From: Ovis canadensis
Taxonomy: Eukaryota > Chordata > Mammalia > Artiodactyla > Bovidae
Assembly (NCBI RefSeq): GCF_042477335.2
Contig: NC_091245.1
Span: 229,337,501-229,401,500 of the forward strand
Direction of reading: 5' to 3'
DNA: 64,000 nucleotides
Of the stretch, positions 10,669 to 22,609 are shown in pieces. Numbering within the stretch: position 1 is the first letter of the stretch; the number at the start of each line of letters is the position of its first letter. Below the pieces are notes generated by a model, which worked only from the letters and a program-made list of their open reading frames with translations, did not search any database and had not been told where the DNA came from. Made by a program: the position numbers and the translations under genes.

Positions 10669-12535
10669 ACAGTTCAAAAGCATCAATTCTTCAGCACTCA
10701 GCTCTCTTTATACTCCAACTCTCACATCCATACATGACTACTGGAAAAACCATAGCCTTGACTAGATGGACCTTTGTTGACAAAAGAATGTCTCTGCTTT
10801 TTAATATGGTGTCTAGGTTGGTCATAACTTTTCTTTCAAGGAGTAAGCATCTTTTAATTTCATGGCTGCAGTCACCAACTGCAGTGATTTTGGAGCACCC
10901 CAAAATAAAGTCTGCCACTGTTTTCACTGTTTCCCCATCTATTTCCCATGAAGTGATGGGACCCGATACCATGATCTTAGTGTTCTGAATGTTGAGCTTT
11001 AAGCCAACTTTTTCACTCTTCTCTTTCACTTTCATCAAGAGGCTTTTCAGTTCTTCTTAACTTTCTACCTATATAAGGGTGGTGTCATCTGCATATCTGA
11101 GGTTAAAAATCAAGATATTTCACCTGGCAATCTTGATTTCAGCTTGTGCTTCATCCAGCCCAGTGTTTCTCACGATGTACTCTGCGTATAAGTTAAATAA
11201 GCAGGGTGACAATATACAGCCTTGATGTACTCCTTTTCCTATTTGGAACCAGTCTCTTGTTCCATGTCCAGTTCTATCTGTTGCTTCCTGACCTGCATAC
11301 AGGTTTCTCAAGAGGCAGGTCAGGTGGTCTGGTATTCCCATCTCTTTCAGAATTTTCCACAGTTGATTGTGATCCACACAGTCAAAGGCTGTGGCATAGT
11401 CAATAAAGCAGAAATAGATGTTTTTCTGGAACTGTCTTGCTTTTTCGATGATCCAGTGGATGTTGGCAATTTGATCTCTGGTTCCTCTGACTTCTAAATC
11501 CAGCTTGAACATCTGAAAGTTGATGGTTCCTGTATTGTTGAAGCCTGGCTTGGAGAATTTTAAGCATTACTTTACTAGCGTGTGAGATGAGCGCAGTTGT
11601 ACATTAGTTTGCACGTTCTTTGGCATTGCCTCTCTTAGGGACTGGAAAGAAAACTGACTTTTTCCAGTCCTGTGGCCACTGCTGAGTTTCCCAAATTTGC
11701 TGGCATATTGAGTGTAGCACTTTCACAGCATCATCTTTTAGGATTTAAAACAGCTCAACTGGAATTCCATCACCTCCACTAGCTTTGTTTATAGTGATGC
11801 TTCCTAAGGCGCACTTGACTTCACATTCCAGGATGTCTGGTTCTAGATGAGTGATCACACCATCATGATTATCTGTGTCATGAAGATCTGTTTTGTACAG
11901 TTCTTCTGTGTATTCTTGCCACCTCTTCTTAATATCTTCTGCTTCTGTTATGTCCATACCATTTCTGTCTTTTATTGTGTCCCATCTTTGCATGAAATGT
12001 TCCCTTGGTATCTCTAATTTTCTTGAGGACATGTTTAGTCTTTCCCATTCTGTTCTTTTCCTCTATTTCTTTGCACTGCTCATTGAGGAAGGCTTTCTTA
12101 TCTCTCCTTGCTATTCTTTGGAACTCTGCATTCAAATAGGTATATTTTTCCTTTTCTCCTTTGCCTTTTACCTCTCTTCTTTTCACACTTCTTTGTAAAG
12201 CCTCCTCAGACAACCATTTTGCTTTTTGCATTTCTTTTCCATGGGGAGGGCCTTGCTCCCTGCCTCCCATACAATATAACAAACCTCCTCCCATAGTTCA
12301 TCAGGCACTCTGTCTATCACATCTAGTCCCTTAAATCTATTTCTCACTTCTGCTGTATAATCGTAAGGGATTTGATTTAGGTCATACCTGAATGGTCTGG
12401 TGATTTTCCCTAGTTTGTTCAATTTAGGCCTGAATTTTCCAATAAGGAGTTCATGATCCGAGCCACAGTCAGCTCCCAGTCTTGTTTTTGCTGACTGTAT
12501 GGACCTTCCCCTCTTTGGCTGCAAAAAATATAATC
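10669..12535 (-). mobile_element. BovB LINE copy 2b: RT part, antisense, truncated at both ends
   Basis: Read on the minus strand from 12535, this starts in the endonuclease C-terminus (gcagccaaag...) and continues through the RT domain. It contains GDGIPVELF, CFIDYATAFDCVDH, GCILSPCLFNLYAEYIV and FILGCSKITAVGDCS, split over at least four frames. It stops at cttttgaactgtg (10671), so the last 350-400 nt of a normal BovB are absent. It overlaps copy 2a in consensus space by about 110-130 nt around the junction, in inverted orientation. Confidence 0.88.
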
Positions 12536-12544
12536 GATGTCTTA

Positions 12545-12720
12545 TGGGAACTAAAATGATATCTGGTTGTTTTCGTATCTCTCTCTCTGGCTTTTTATGA
12601 CTGTTTCAGTCATACCATTCAGAGACATTCTACTAATTCTTTGGTGTTATTCAAGTAAAAGTAAGCACTTTTTAATAGGCTTGCTTTTATGATGTTACTC
12701 CTTTCTCTTTCCCACATGAA
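12545..12720. other. Short unassigned interval
   Basis: No gene or known repeat is visible between the BovB fragment and the next SINE. Confidence 0.35.
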
Positions 12721-12770
12721 CTGTTATATCTGTATGTGTATGTGTGCGTGTGCACACACACTTGATTTGT

Positions 12771-12990
12771 GGGCTTCCTAGTTGGCGCTAGTGGTAAATG
12801 ACCCACCAGCCAGTGTAGGAGTTGTTAAGATTCATGGGTTCAACCACTGGATCTGGAAGGTACCTTGGAGGAGGGCATGGCAACCCACTCCAGTATTCTT
12901 GCCTGGAGAATCTCATGGACAGAGGAGCCTGGAGGGATACACTCCATAGGGTTGCAAAGAGTTGGACATGCCTGAAGCAACTGAGCACAC
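12771..12990 (+). mobile_element. Bov-tA SINE
   Basis: Full-length sense Bov-tA with head gggcttcctagttggcgc and tail gcaactgagcacacatgc. A TG/CA-rich tract follows directly, as is common for SINE tails. Confidence 0.92.
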
Positions 12991-13105
12991 ATGCACACAT
13001 GTGGTTGTATGCTGTGCATTTGTGTGTTTATCTGGGTATATTTGTGTGTATGTATTTGTGTGTGTGTGTGTACATGTATGTGAATATGTACACACATACA
13101 TTCAG
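12991..13105. repeat. Interrupted (TG)n microsatellite
   Basis: A TG-rich tract with TGTATG interruptions follows the SINE tail. It probably grew from the tail and could adopt Z-DNA. The overlapping reading frames on both strands are low-complexity artefacts. Confidence 0.85.
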
Positions 13106-13109
13106 GTGA

Positions 13110-14007
13110 TAGTGGAAGACAAAGACTCCCAATATTTTCAAAGCGAATTGATAGCAATAATGTTCACCAACAATAATACTGATTATTTCAGGGTAGTAAG
13201 ATTCTGAGATGTTTGCTGCTTTTTACTTTAAATCTTTCTCTATTGCTTGAATAAGCAAGTGTTACTTTTAAGATGGTAAAAAAACTCTTTTCTTTAATAA
13301 TTTTTTTAGAAGATAACTCTTCTTGTATTGACATAGAAATATGTCCAATATGTCAAACCATGTTATTGAGGGGACAAAGGAGTTTTGGAATAATAAATAT
13401 AGGTTTATCTGATTTTTTGATAAAAATTTAGTGTGCTATTAATATAGGTGGGTCCCAAAAGATGCATAATAAATATTAAGAATGTTTATCTCTGGGAGTG
13501 GGGTTGGAATTGGGATTGGAAGTGTGTTATACATAACTTCTTGGAACAGGTAAACAAAAAAAGGGGTTATTTGTGCTCACATAAGTCCATAGATAAGCTA
13601 TCTGAGGCAAGAGTGGAGGGAACCTCAAGGCTGTAGGCTCTTTCTAGCTTTGGTCCCACCATCTTCTGGGTGTGTTTTCCACACTCACAGTTATGGCTTT
13701 ATTGATCCACTTCTAGGCATTGCCTCCAAATCCAGGCAGGAAAAAATGGAAAGATAGATAAAGATGTGTGCCAGATGAGTTTACCCCTTTTTCTCAGGGG
13801 GAAAAAAAAAACAAGTTTCCCAGAAGTCTTTCCTAATAAGACTTAAACTTCTATCTCATTAGCCAGAACTATGTCATGTGGACACATGTGGCTGCTAGGA
13901 AGCCTAGGAAACCTAGCTTCTCAGTTGTCACACTGTTAACCGCAAAAATAATCCAAATATTTTTACATTAAGGGAAAAGAGATATATTCTATATGCATGT
14001 CTATGTG
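13110..14007. other. Unassigned DNA
   Basis: No gene is supported. A gggattgg/gggttgg-rich short run near 13500 is low complexity. Confidence 0.4.
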
Positions 14008-14021
14008 GTTTCCACTTTTAT

Positions 14022-14160
14022 GATATTTTATTTATTTTTTTTTACTTTTTGGCCATGCCATGCAGTTTGTAGGATCTTATTTCTCCGTTCAGAGATTGAA
14101 CTTAGGCCCTCGGCAGTGAGAGCACAGAGTCCTAACCACTGGACAGCCAGGGAAGTCCCT
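14022..14160 (-). mobile_element. CHR-type SINE (antisense)
   Basis: Plus strand reads T-rich tract, ggccatgccatgcag, then ccagggaagtccct, which is an inverted CHR copy. It has a perfect 14-nt target-site duplication gtttccacttttat at 14008-14021 and 14161-14174. Confidence 0.93.
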
Positions 14161-14196
14161 GTTTCCACTTTTATAATAACAATGTACATAATGCAA

Positions 14197-14228
<32 letters not shown>

Positions 14229-14230
14229 CA
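14197..14230. repeat. (TG)n/(CG)n dinucleotide repeat
   Basis: About 16 TG units are followed by gcgcgcgca. Alternating purine-pyrimidine sequence is a potential Z-DNA former. Confidence 0.95.
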
Positions 14231-14235
14231 CTTAA

Positions 14236-14655
14236 CTTAGGGAGAATTCATATATATAAGTTAAGGGAGGACATTCCAGGTAGAGAAAATAGTCTAACTG
14301 GTTTAAAATTCTAAATAGGTGGAAAATATTTCTAATATAATTGTATGTAAATGTGTGTGCTTTTCATTTAAAAAATGAGTTGCTAAAATGACCCAAAGTG
14401 TTATAAGAGATTTCTTATACAACATAATTCACTGTGTTCAAGAATCAGTGCCCACAATAAGCTAAGAGCTGCAGAGAACCCTGCATCAGTGAAAAAGACT
14501 CCAGATTTGTACTTTTTATTCAATTTTCTTTAAAAAAAATTATTTGTAAATCAAAGCTTAAAAACAGAAAAAATTTACCTTCAATTCCTCAATGAGTAAT
14601 TTTAATTTTAAAACATCCTCATTTTTCTAGTCCTTATCCTTGCATGTACATGTTT
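14236..14655. other. Unassigned AT-rich DNA
   Basis: No gene or repeat family is recognised. Confidence 0.4.
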
Positions 14656-14659
14656 TACT

Positions 14660-15057
14660 AGCTGAGTGCTGAAGAATTGATGCTTTTGAACTGTGGTGTT
14701 GGAGAAGACTCTTGAGAGTCCCTTGGACTGCAAGGAGATCCAACCAGTCCATCCTAAAGGAGATCAGCCCTGGGATTTCTTTGGAGGGAATGATGCTGAA
14801 GCTGAAACTCCAGTACTTTGGCCACCTCATGCGAAGAGTTGACTCATTGGAAAAGACTCTGATGCTGGGAGGGATTGGGGGCAGGAGGAGAAGGGGACGA
14901 CTGAGGATGAGATGGCTGGATGGCATCACTGACTCGAAGGATATGAGTCTGAGTGAACTCCGGGAGTTGGTGATGGACAGGGAGGCCTGGCGTGCTGCAA
15001 TTCATAGGGTCTCAAAGAGTCGGACATGACTGAGCGACTGAACTGAACTGAACTGAA
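14660..15057 (+). mobile_element. BovB LINE copy 3: 3' end only
   Basis: A 5'-truncated BovB of about 400 nt. It begins in the RT C-terminal coding region (gaattgatgcttttgaactg) and ends with the normal tail actgaactgaactgaa. The frame at 14712-15029 is the C-terminal BovB tail, not an independent gene. No clear target-site duplication is seen. Confidence 0.92.
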
Positions 15058-15283
15058 TCTCAAGTGACTTTCTACTTGTTAACTGGAAACCAGTTACTGA
15101 AGAGAAGAATTAATGCAAATGCTTTTGTCATTTGCATAAACAAAGAGACGACATACAAAGCAGTGAGATCTGAGAGAATAAATAGTGCAAGGTATTATCT
15201 TCTCAGTGAGCTTTTTGTTTGTTTTCTATATTTGGGAGCAGTTGATTGGGGTTTTTCTGTATTTTTAAAATCATTGTCTTTTT

Positions 15284-16082
15284 TTTTTTTGCCACTTTAT
15301 GTTTAGTTGAAGGATAATTGCTTTACCGAATTTTGTTGTTTTCTGTCAAACATCAACAAGACTCAGCCATAGGTACACCCAAGTCCCCTCCCTCCCAAAC
15401 CTCCCTCCCATCTCCCTCCCCATCCCACCCTTCTAGATTGTCACAGAGCCCCTGTTTATGTTCCCTGAGTTATACAGCAAATTCCCATTGGCTATCTATT
15501 TTACATACAGTAATGTAAATTTCCATGTTACTCTCTCTGTACATCTTACCCACTCCTCCCCTCTCCCCATGTCCATAGGTCTGTTCTCTATGTTTGTTTC
15601 TCCACTGCTGCCCTGCAAATAAACTCATTAGTACCATCTTTCTAGATTCCATATATATGCATCAGTATACAATATTTATACTTAACTTTCTGACTTAGTT
15701 AATGAAAAGGGAACCCTCTTGCATTGCTGGTGAAAATGTAAATTGATGCAGCCACTGTGGAAGACGATATGGAGATTTCTCTAAAAACTAGGAATAAAAC
15801 CTCCATATGACCCAGCAATCCCACTACTAGGCATATACCCTGAAGAAACCAAAATTGAAAAAGACACATGTATCCCAGTGTTCATTGCAACACTATTTAC
15901 AATAGTTAGAACATGAAAGGAGAAGGCAATGGCAACCCACTCCAGTACTCTTGCCTGGGAAATCTCATGGACAAAGGAGCCTGGTAGGCTGCAGTCCATG
16001 GGGTCACGAAGGTCGGACACGACTGATGCGACTTAGCAGCAGCAACAGAACATGAAAGTAACCTAGATGTCCATCAACAGAT
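15284..16082 (-). mobile_element. L1 with 5' inversion (ruminant L1 3' end)
   Basis: The minus-strand 3' UTR runs from about 15697 down to a poly(A) read as poly(T) at 15279-15290. It includes the C-rich block near 15380-15430. Directly beside it, 15705-16082 is upstream L1 sequence (end of the ORF2 region, with catatgacccagcaatccc) in plus orientation. Flanking duplications aaatcattgtcttttt (15268-15283) and aaatcactgtcttttt (16083-16098) match at 15 of 16 positions. They show that this is one insertion with an inverted 5' segment. A BOV-A SINE is nested at 15920-16046. Confidence 0.88.
15920..16046 (+). mobile_element. BOV-A SINE nested in the inverted L1
   Basis: A 127-nt BOV-A unit (agaaggcaatggcaaccc to gcgacttagcagcagcaac). 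It has a perfect 12-nt target-site duplication agaacatgaaag at 15908-15919 and 16047-16058. The CAG-type tail is short. Confidence 0.95.
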
Positions 16083-16150
16083 AAATCACTGTCTTTTTAA
16101 TGAAGAGTGCTTCCCAGGCATTAGACGAACGATTTCAGAAGGCGTGCCCG

Positions 16151-16358
16151 TGTGCATGCTGTCACTTAGTCATGGTGGACTCTGTGACCCCATAGACTGT
16201 ATCCCGCCAGGCTCCTCTGTCCGTGGGATTCTCCAGGCAAGAATACTGGAGTGGATTGCCATTTCCTGCTCTAAGGGATCTTCCAGCCCCAGGGATCGAA
16301 CCCATGTCTTCTGCATTGGCAGGTGGATTCTTTATCCACTGAGCCACCTGTGAAGCCC
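16151..16358 (-). mobile_element. Bov-tA SINE (antisense)
   Basis: Head ends at 16358 (gggcttcacaggtggctca on the minus strand). A 9/10 duplication ttcagaaggc / ttcaaaaggc lies at 16134-16143 and 16359-16368. Confidence 0.92.
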
Positions 16359-16368
16359 TTCAAAAGGC

Positions 16369-18410
16369 AAAACTCTCCAAGTAGACTGTGGGCTCTGGTT
16401 AGCAGGAAGCAGCTGCCTGAGAAGAAGAAACCACAGCCACTCAGGAGGAGCTTGAACACCCTGGAGAAGAGACAGAGCCCAGAGTTGATGGGATGATGAG
16501 GTATTGAGGTGTGAGGGATGAGTCAAAAGCCTGGGCTGGGTGCAGGATGACATGGGGATGAGGCAAGTTTCTCATCTCAAATATTGACTTCTGGAGGGAA
16601 GCAGTTCCCTACCCCCGCCCCACACCTTGTGTGTTTGGGGAAAAGGAATCAGTTCTAGAGTATGGCAAAAAGGAAAGGAGACTGGACAGAGAAAAGACCT
16701 ACTAACTGCAATAACAATTTTAAAGGTCTGGAAGTTTAAAAAGAATTAAATATTATTTGCAAACTTGCAGTAATATAGGCCTTCCAAAAAATGTCAGCCC
16801 CTCTGCCCTGCTGCTTTTGGAGGTCCCTTGGTGCCTGCAGGGTGCTTTGCATTTGCTAAGTGCTCACTAAGAACATACTGCAGGACAAGATAAGGCTGAT
16901 GGCCACAGCCTATTCATCCCAGGAGATATTTGGGCAAGATTTATAAGATTTCATATTTATAAGCCTGAATTTCTCTATATCATAATCCTCTCTCAGCATC
17001 CCCTGAGTCCAATTGCTCTGTCTTTACCATCTTCCAGAGAACTGGGATCCTATTGTTATCAGGAACTCTCCAACCTATAGCCCTTGGGACCTCTTTCCTT
17101 GTCAGCATTTTAATCCAAAATTTAAGCTTCATCTCTCCCACTCTGGTGGCTACACAGTACCTCTGTTCCTCACACTGATTTGGTCACTAACTGTGCTGCT
17201 CCATGTCCCCGCTGGGACACCAGCCATGGCACCCTATCATGCCAGGCTTGGGTTCAGCAGCGGAATCCATCTAACCACTGGCCTATGCACCTACAGTCCT
17301 CCAGGGATGACAGAAATAATTTTTTTCTTAACTAAAAACAACCAACTTAACAGTTTTCCATGTTTACATGCTTCTTTCTGCACTTAAACATTAACTATTG
17401 AAAAATCATGCCAGATTTTTCTAGGAGAATTTAACACCTTGCCAGTATTTCAGACTTCAGTTATGATTCATACACTCCACAGCAGTTGCATCATCTTTGT
17501 TCAATATAGTGATTATTCATGAGCACTCTTTTCCGTTACCTTTCCTCCTAATTCACACCATTAATATACCTCACGCCGCTTCACTGCTCTGCCTAGCTCT
17601 GGAGGAGGACAGGACCTCCAGGCCCTACATCACACCCAGTTTATCTAATTACCGTGTCCTAAGACATCTTCGTGAAACACAGACTTGATCATGCGATGCT
17701 CCTGATCAAAAACCTTTGATGATTTCCTGCTGTAGAAGAGCAAACCCCTGCTGCTTCTCAGTCATGCCTACCTTTTTAACACCTCCCTTTGGGTTTCATT
17801 CCACACTGCTCATCTTCAGGGCTGTCGTTCAAGGTATTCCTGGCATACTGAGTGTCTGCTAACTATAAAAGTTTTCTTGCAGCCTTCTTTTCTCAGTCTT
17901 TCCCTCCTCCATACTCCAAGAGATTTTTGAACCTCTTTTACAATGTGTCTTAGGCTGAAATTATATATGTATTGCCCAATTCCATAAGATTGAGACCAAG
18001 GGACTAGAATTGGTGTTTCATTTATCCTCCTCACTCCCATTTCTCCTTGGGTAATTGACCTGTGTGTTCCAGAGTGTAAAAGCAACATCACCAATATACA
18101 TGATCCTCCCTCCTTCTTATAGCAGAATCTGATTGGAGCAGAATGGATACTTAGGTTAAGCCAAACAGATTCTCTCCTGAATTTGGAACTAGAACATACA
18201 CACACACAAATCTAGGAAAGTAGGGGGGGCTTAGTGTCTGAAGCTGTAATTTGGGGTTATCTTGATGGGCCATCTACAAACAGATCAGAGAGCAGAGAGG
18301 AGGCTTACAGAAAGCAGAATGAAGCAGAAGCATTGCAAGGGCAGGAAGTCATGCAGTAAGAGAGAAGAGGGAAACAGAATTGTTATTTGAAAACAAATAG
18401 ACTGCCAGAT
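16369..18410. other. Two kilobases of unassigned DNA, perhaps with old LINE2 remnants
   Basis: No exon is supported. The segment near 17690-17830 (gatcaaaaacctttgatgatttcc) resembles LINE2-type consensus wording. The 18118-18200 segment resembles 43640-43715 in the same orientation, so it is a dispersed old repeat. The 124-codon frame at 17013-17387 has no recognisable domain. Confidence 0.35.
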
Positions 18411-18416
18411 ATTTCT

Positions 18417-18418
<2 letters not shown>

Positions 18419-18461
<43 letters not shown>
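18419..18461. repeat. (CA)n microsatellite, about 21 units
   Basis: Pure CA run. It accounts for the poly-CV frame on the opposite strand and is a probable length-variable marker. Confidence 0.97.
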
Positions 18462-18463
<2 letters not shown>

Positions 18464-18511
18464 TGGGTTTATTCAGGATCAGCAGAGCATTGCAATTTGG
18501 GGTCTGTAGGG

Positions 18512-18621
18512 CATGGCTTGAGTAAGCTCCAGGAATTGGTGATGGACAGGGAAGCCTGTCGTGCTGCAGTCCATGGGGTCGCAGTCCGACACGACTGAGT
18601 GACTGAGCTGAACTGAACTGA
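18512..18621 (+). mobile_element. BovB 3'-tail fragment
   Basis: About 110 nt matching the BovB end (gtaagctccaggaattggtgatgg to ctgagctgaactgaactga). It lies directly upstream of a Bov-tA SINE. Confidence 0.82.
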
Positions 18622-18835
18622 GGGCTTCCCAAGTAACTCAGATGATAAAGAAACTGCTTGCAGTGCGAGAGACCCAGGTTCAACCCCCTGGGACCAAAAG
18701 ATCCCCTGGAGAAGGAAATGGCTACCCACTCAAGTATTCTTTCCTGGGGAATTCCATGGACTCAGGAGCCTGGTGGGCTACAGCCCACGGGGTCACAAAC
18801 CATCTGACATGACTAAGAGACTAACACATATACAA
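18622..18835 (+). mobile_element. Bov-tA SINE
   Basis: Sense Bov-tA with head gggcttcccaagtaactc and tail gactaagagactaacacatat. It abuts the preceding BovB tail without a visible spacer. Confidence 0.9.
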
Positions 18836-19042
18836 CCATGGTAAACCTTGTTCAAGATCCCCCATGGCAAGGGAAGGAGAACACTTTTACAGAGGAGAAA
18901 AGGTGGTGTGGAGGGGCTAGAGTAAGCAAAGGGTCCAGTGACTTTTCATTGGCTGAGTCCTTGGGGGAGGGGTGCGGGGGTCTGGGGTCAGGGAAGCAGT
19001 CCTTTCTTCTGGCTTGGCTATTTTGCAGGGCATGCGAGCTCC

Positions 19043-19777
19043 AAGAGGAGAGTGAAAAAGCCAGCTTAAAACTCAACATTCAGAAAACTAAAATCATGGC
19101 ATCTCATCTCATCACTTCATGGCAAATAGATAGGGAAACAATGGAAACAGTGACAGACTTTATTTGGGGGAGACTTCAAAATCACTGCAGATGATGACTG
19201 CAGCCAAGAAATTAGAAGAGGCTTGCTCCTCAGAAGAAAAGTTATCACCTACCTAGACAGCATATTAAAAAGCAGAGACATTACTTTGCCAACAAAGGTC
19301 TGTTTAGTCAAAGCTATGATTTTTCCAGTAGTCATGTATGGATGTGTGAGTTGCACCATAAGGAAAGCTGAGCACCGAAGAATTCATGCTTTTGAACTAT
19401 GGTGTTAGAGAAGACTCTTGAGAGTCCCTTGGAGTCCCTTGGACAACAAGGAGATCCAACCAGTCCATCCTAAAGGAAATTTGTCCTGAATATTTATTTG
19501 AAGGACTGATGCTGAAGCTGAAAGTCCAGTACTTTGGCCAACTGATGTGAAGAGCTGACTCATTTGAAAAGACCCTGATGCTGGGGAAGATTGAAGGCAG
19601 GAGGAGAAGGGGACAACAGAGGATGAGATGGCTGGATGGCATCACCAACTCAATGGAGATGAGTTTGAGTAAACTCCGGGAGTTGGTGATAGACAGGGAA
19701 GGCTGGTGTGCTGCAATTCATGGGATCACGAAGAGTCGGACACAACTGAGCAACTGAACTGAACTGAACTGAACTGA
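19043..19777 (+). mobile_element. BovB LINE copy 4: 0.7 kb 3' end
   Basis: A 5'-truncated BovB. It begins at gaggagagtgaaaaagcc in the RT C-terminal region and ends with the normal gaactgaactgaactga tail. A 7-nt duplication gagctcc flanks it at 19036-19042 and 19778-19784. The coding part is split by frameshifts and stops. Confidence 0.92.
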
Positions 19778-19805
19778 GAGCTCCCCATTCTGGTCTTCCA
19801 ACTCT

Positions 19806-19924
19806 TTTTTGTTTTCTGCAGCACTGCACTGCTTGCAGAATCCCAGCTCCCCATTCAGGGACTGAACCCACACCCTCAGCAGTGAAAGCTGAGTCCTAAG
19901 TACTGGAGGCCAGGGAATTCCCTC
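19806..19924 (-). mobile_element. CHR-type SINE (antisense)
   Basis: Plus strand shows a T run, a tRNA-like block and ccagggaattccct at the end. A short duplication ccaactct is seen at 19798-19805 and 19925-19932. Confidence 0.85.
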
Positions 19925-19932
19925 CCAACTCT

Positions 19933-22260
19933 CTTTAGTTGAGATTTCTGTGTATTAAATTTTTACAAAGAACAGAGCCAAAGATGGGGTGTGGGTCAGG
20001 GTAAGGGAAAGAAGAAGATGTCTAGCCATTTTCCAATTCCACTGGGGTCTGACTGTCTTCCTAGCATAGGTGCTAAGAAGCTTCTCTGCACCCTTAACCC
20101 TTCATACAAACAAACCTGAGAATAGTCTTTCCTTACCACTAAAGGATCCCTTATTAATACAGCCTAGCATTGTGCTTTGCTTATTAAATGTCTATTAAAT
20201 TGAAGTGTTAAAAAAACATTGCACTGATTAGAATTTCCTTCAGTTGAATTGGGACTGGGCAGCCTCAGGAATACAGGACATAAGTGGACCAATGTGCCAT
20301 GAGTGTGGGTTGCTGATTGTTCCCATGGAGCTTATCCTCCAACATGGATGAGAGAGGGCAGGACTTTCTCCAGTGTCCCAAACTGTCTCATAAATTTTAT
20401 ATTAAAAAATCATGAGTCATTTCTCCAGAGCAACACACATTTATTACCTATGTTATTAAAAATGAATGATTCAATATTTTATATTTTATTCTAGATTTTC
20501 AGTAATCTTGGGGTTAATTTGATATTGATTGATAGAATGAACACTTTTACTGGAAGCTACAAATAAAATATTTACAAGCACAATCCTCCGGACTGAACTA
20601 GTCACAGGAGGTTTGATTAAGATGTATAGAATTCTATATTTGCTGACCTTAACACGAGGGCCGAAGGGCAGTTCCCATCACAGTTAAACCCTGCAGCCTG
20701 TATCAGAATTAACCTGTAGGAAAATTTGACCATTATTTAGACATTTCTGTTCTGAAACCCCTTCCTGAATTGGAATAAATAAATTATACGCTAGTCAGTG
20801 CTAAAACAAGAAATACTTTAAACATGAAATTTAACTAGCATACAACATAGAGCCTATGTTGCTAGAAACAAATTTTAAGAACAGATTTTACACGTTTGTA
20901 CCTCATAACTATTACCGTTTCCATGTGTGCAGTTAAGCATGTGGCCAGAAACGTAATAAAATGCCTGCATGATGATGTATGCTTTTTAACACAGTGAGAA
21001 ATATTTAGAGGGTAGCTTGATTGCTTCATCAAATAAAACAAAAAGCGGTGTTTTATATGTTCTTTTCCTTTCCTCATTCAGTTTTATTTTTTATAGGTGC
21101 ATGTATGTAGCTAGTTATGCAGAACAGAGTAAAATGCAAGATCTAGGTCATTTTGGCCAAAGAAATGGAAAATGTTAACTGTTTTCTCAGCTTAGCTTCA
21201 CCTCTGGCAGGGAAAAGGAATTTGCCAAGAAATTCAATGCTAGTGCAGACTGAAAGAGATGCTGTTGAGTAAGAAATTAAGCAATGCTACTCACAATGAA
21301 ACTATACATATGTAATCTCCTTATGAAATTCATTTATGGAGGGCAATCTGGGTAGATTGTATGTGTTTTAAAATGAGAGAGAAAAAAATCACAATTCTCC
21401 AGCATTCTTCAGTCTTTTCAAACTCTTCCTGTGAAATTGTTTGCCTGAAAGTTTATAGTGCAGACCTGGCCAGTTTTATGCAAGTAAGCAGAGCTGGTAT
21501 CCAGTCCACTGACCCACAAGGTACTGAGTCCAGGAATTCGCAAAACAGTCCAGGGTAGCATGAGCTTGGAACAGACATTGTGCATTTACCAAACAACTTG
21601 GTAAATGCCAGAGGTGATCCAACCTTGTCAGACCAGTCATATGACAAGTTATATATTGCTGAAGCACATAAAACTTCACTTTTAAAGCTTATTAGGTGCT
21701 TTGGATGAATATTTCAACTTGATTCATTATAAACCAAGATGTAGTTCAGCAAAAGGATTTGGACAAGAAGTAATTTAAATTATTCTGTTCTTTTTACGTA
21801 TATTTCATGATAGGTATATTTTTTACTTTTTCCATTTCTTTAAGGAACTTAATACAGTATTAAAAGATAAATTAAGTAAACTCTGGGATATTATGCAATG
21901 GAATATTAATAGAATAATATAGACTCATTTGAATTATATGTATAAAGAAAAGTTCTTTGATGTAATAGAAAATAAAAAAGAAATAGAAATCTACATACAT
22001 AATATGACTCTATGTAATGAAAATCTACACATAGAAAACAATGCTAGAAGGAAATATACAAAAATATTTATAGCGAATGTGTTCAGGTGCCACTGAGAGT
22101 CATTTTTTCTGCTATTTTCAAACTTTGCAAATTTTCCTTTATGAACACACATTATTTGTTAATGGTAAAATAAGCTTAACAGTGTGGTCACAAATTTATA
22201 CATTTTATGACCAGATATTCAGTGAAAATATAACCTTTAAAATTTTCTCCATAACAGATA
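19933..22260. other. Unassigned AT-rich DNA, 2.3 kb
   Basis: No gene, RNA or confident repeat is seen. Frames of 60-70 codons here have no recognisable domain. Confidence 0.4.
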
Positions 22261-22269
22261 TGATCTTTT

Positions 22270-22600
22270 CTTTTTTTTTTTTTTTTTTTTACTTTTGTCT
22301 GTGCTGGGTCTTCATTGCTGTGAGTGGGCTTCCTCCAGTTGCTGTGAGCAGGAGCTACTCTTCTGTGTGGTGTGCAGCTTCTCACTGCAGTGGCTTCTCT
22401 TGTTAGAGAGGTTGGGCTCCAGGCACATGGGCTTCAGCAGCTGTGTCTCATGGGCTCTAGGGCGCAGGCTCAGTAGTTGTGGTACATGGGCTTAGTTTGC
22501 CTCTTGGCATGTGGGATCTTCCTGGACCAGGGACCGATCCCGTGTCCCCTGCATTGGCAGGCAGATTCTTTACCACTGGACTGCCAGGGAAGACCAAATC
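22270..22600 (-). mobile_element. Full-length CHR-type SINE (antisense)
   Basis: A long CHR copy with poly(A) read as poly(T) at 22270-22290. The GC-rich body has gggcttcagcagctgtg and ggctcagtagttgtgg, and the tRNA-like head ends cactggactgccaggga. The flanking duplication is tgatctttt at 22261-22269 and 22601-22609. Most CHR copies in this window are only 100-150 nt, so this one is unusually complete. Confidence 0.9.
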
Positions 22601-22609
22601 TGATCTTTT

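Noticed and set aside
10669-12535. Twin-priming inversion of BovB copy 2
   Set aside because: The inverted piece lacks the BovB 3' end and the retained 5' UTR piece is in sense, which is the wrong geometry for simple twin priming.
13021-13105. Coding frames made of Cys/Val or His/Thr repeats
   Set aside because: They are translations of TG/CA microsatellites.
17013-17387. 124-codon frame
   Set aside because: No domain or homology is recognised and the region resembles old repeat-bearing intergenic DNA.
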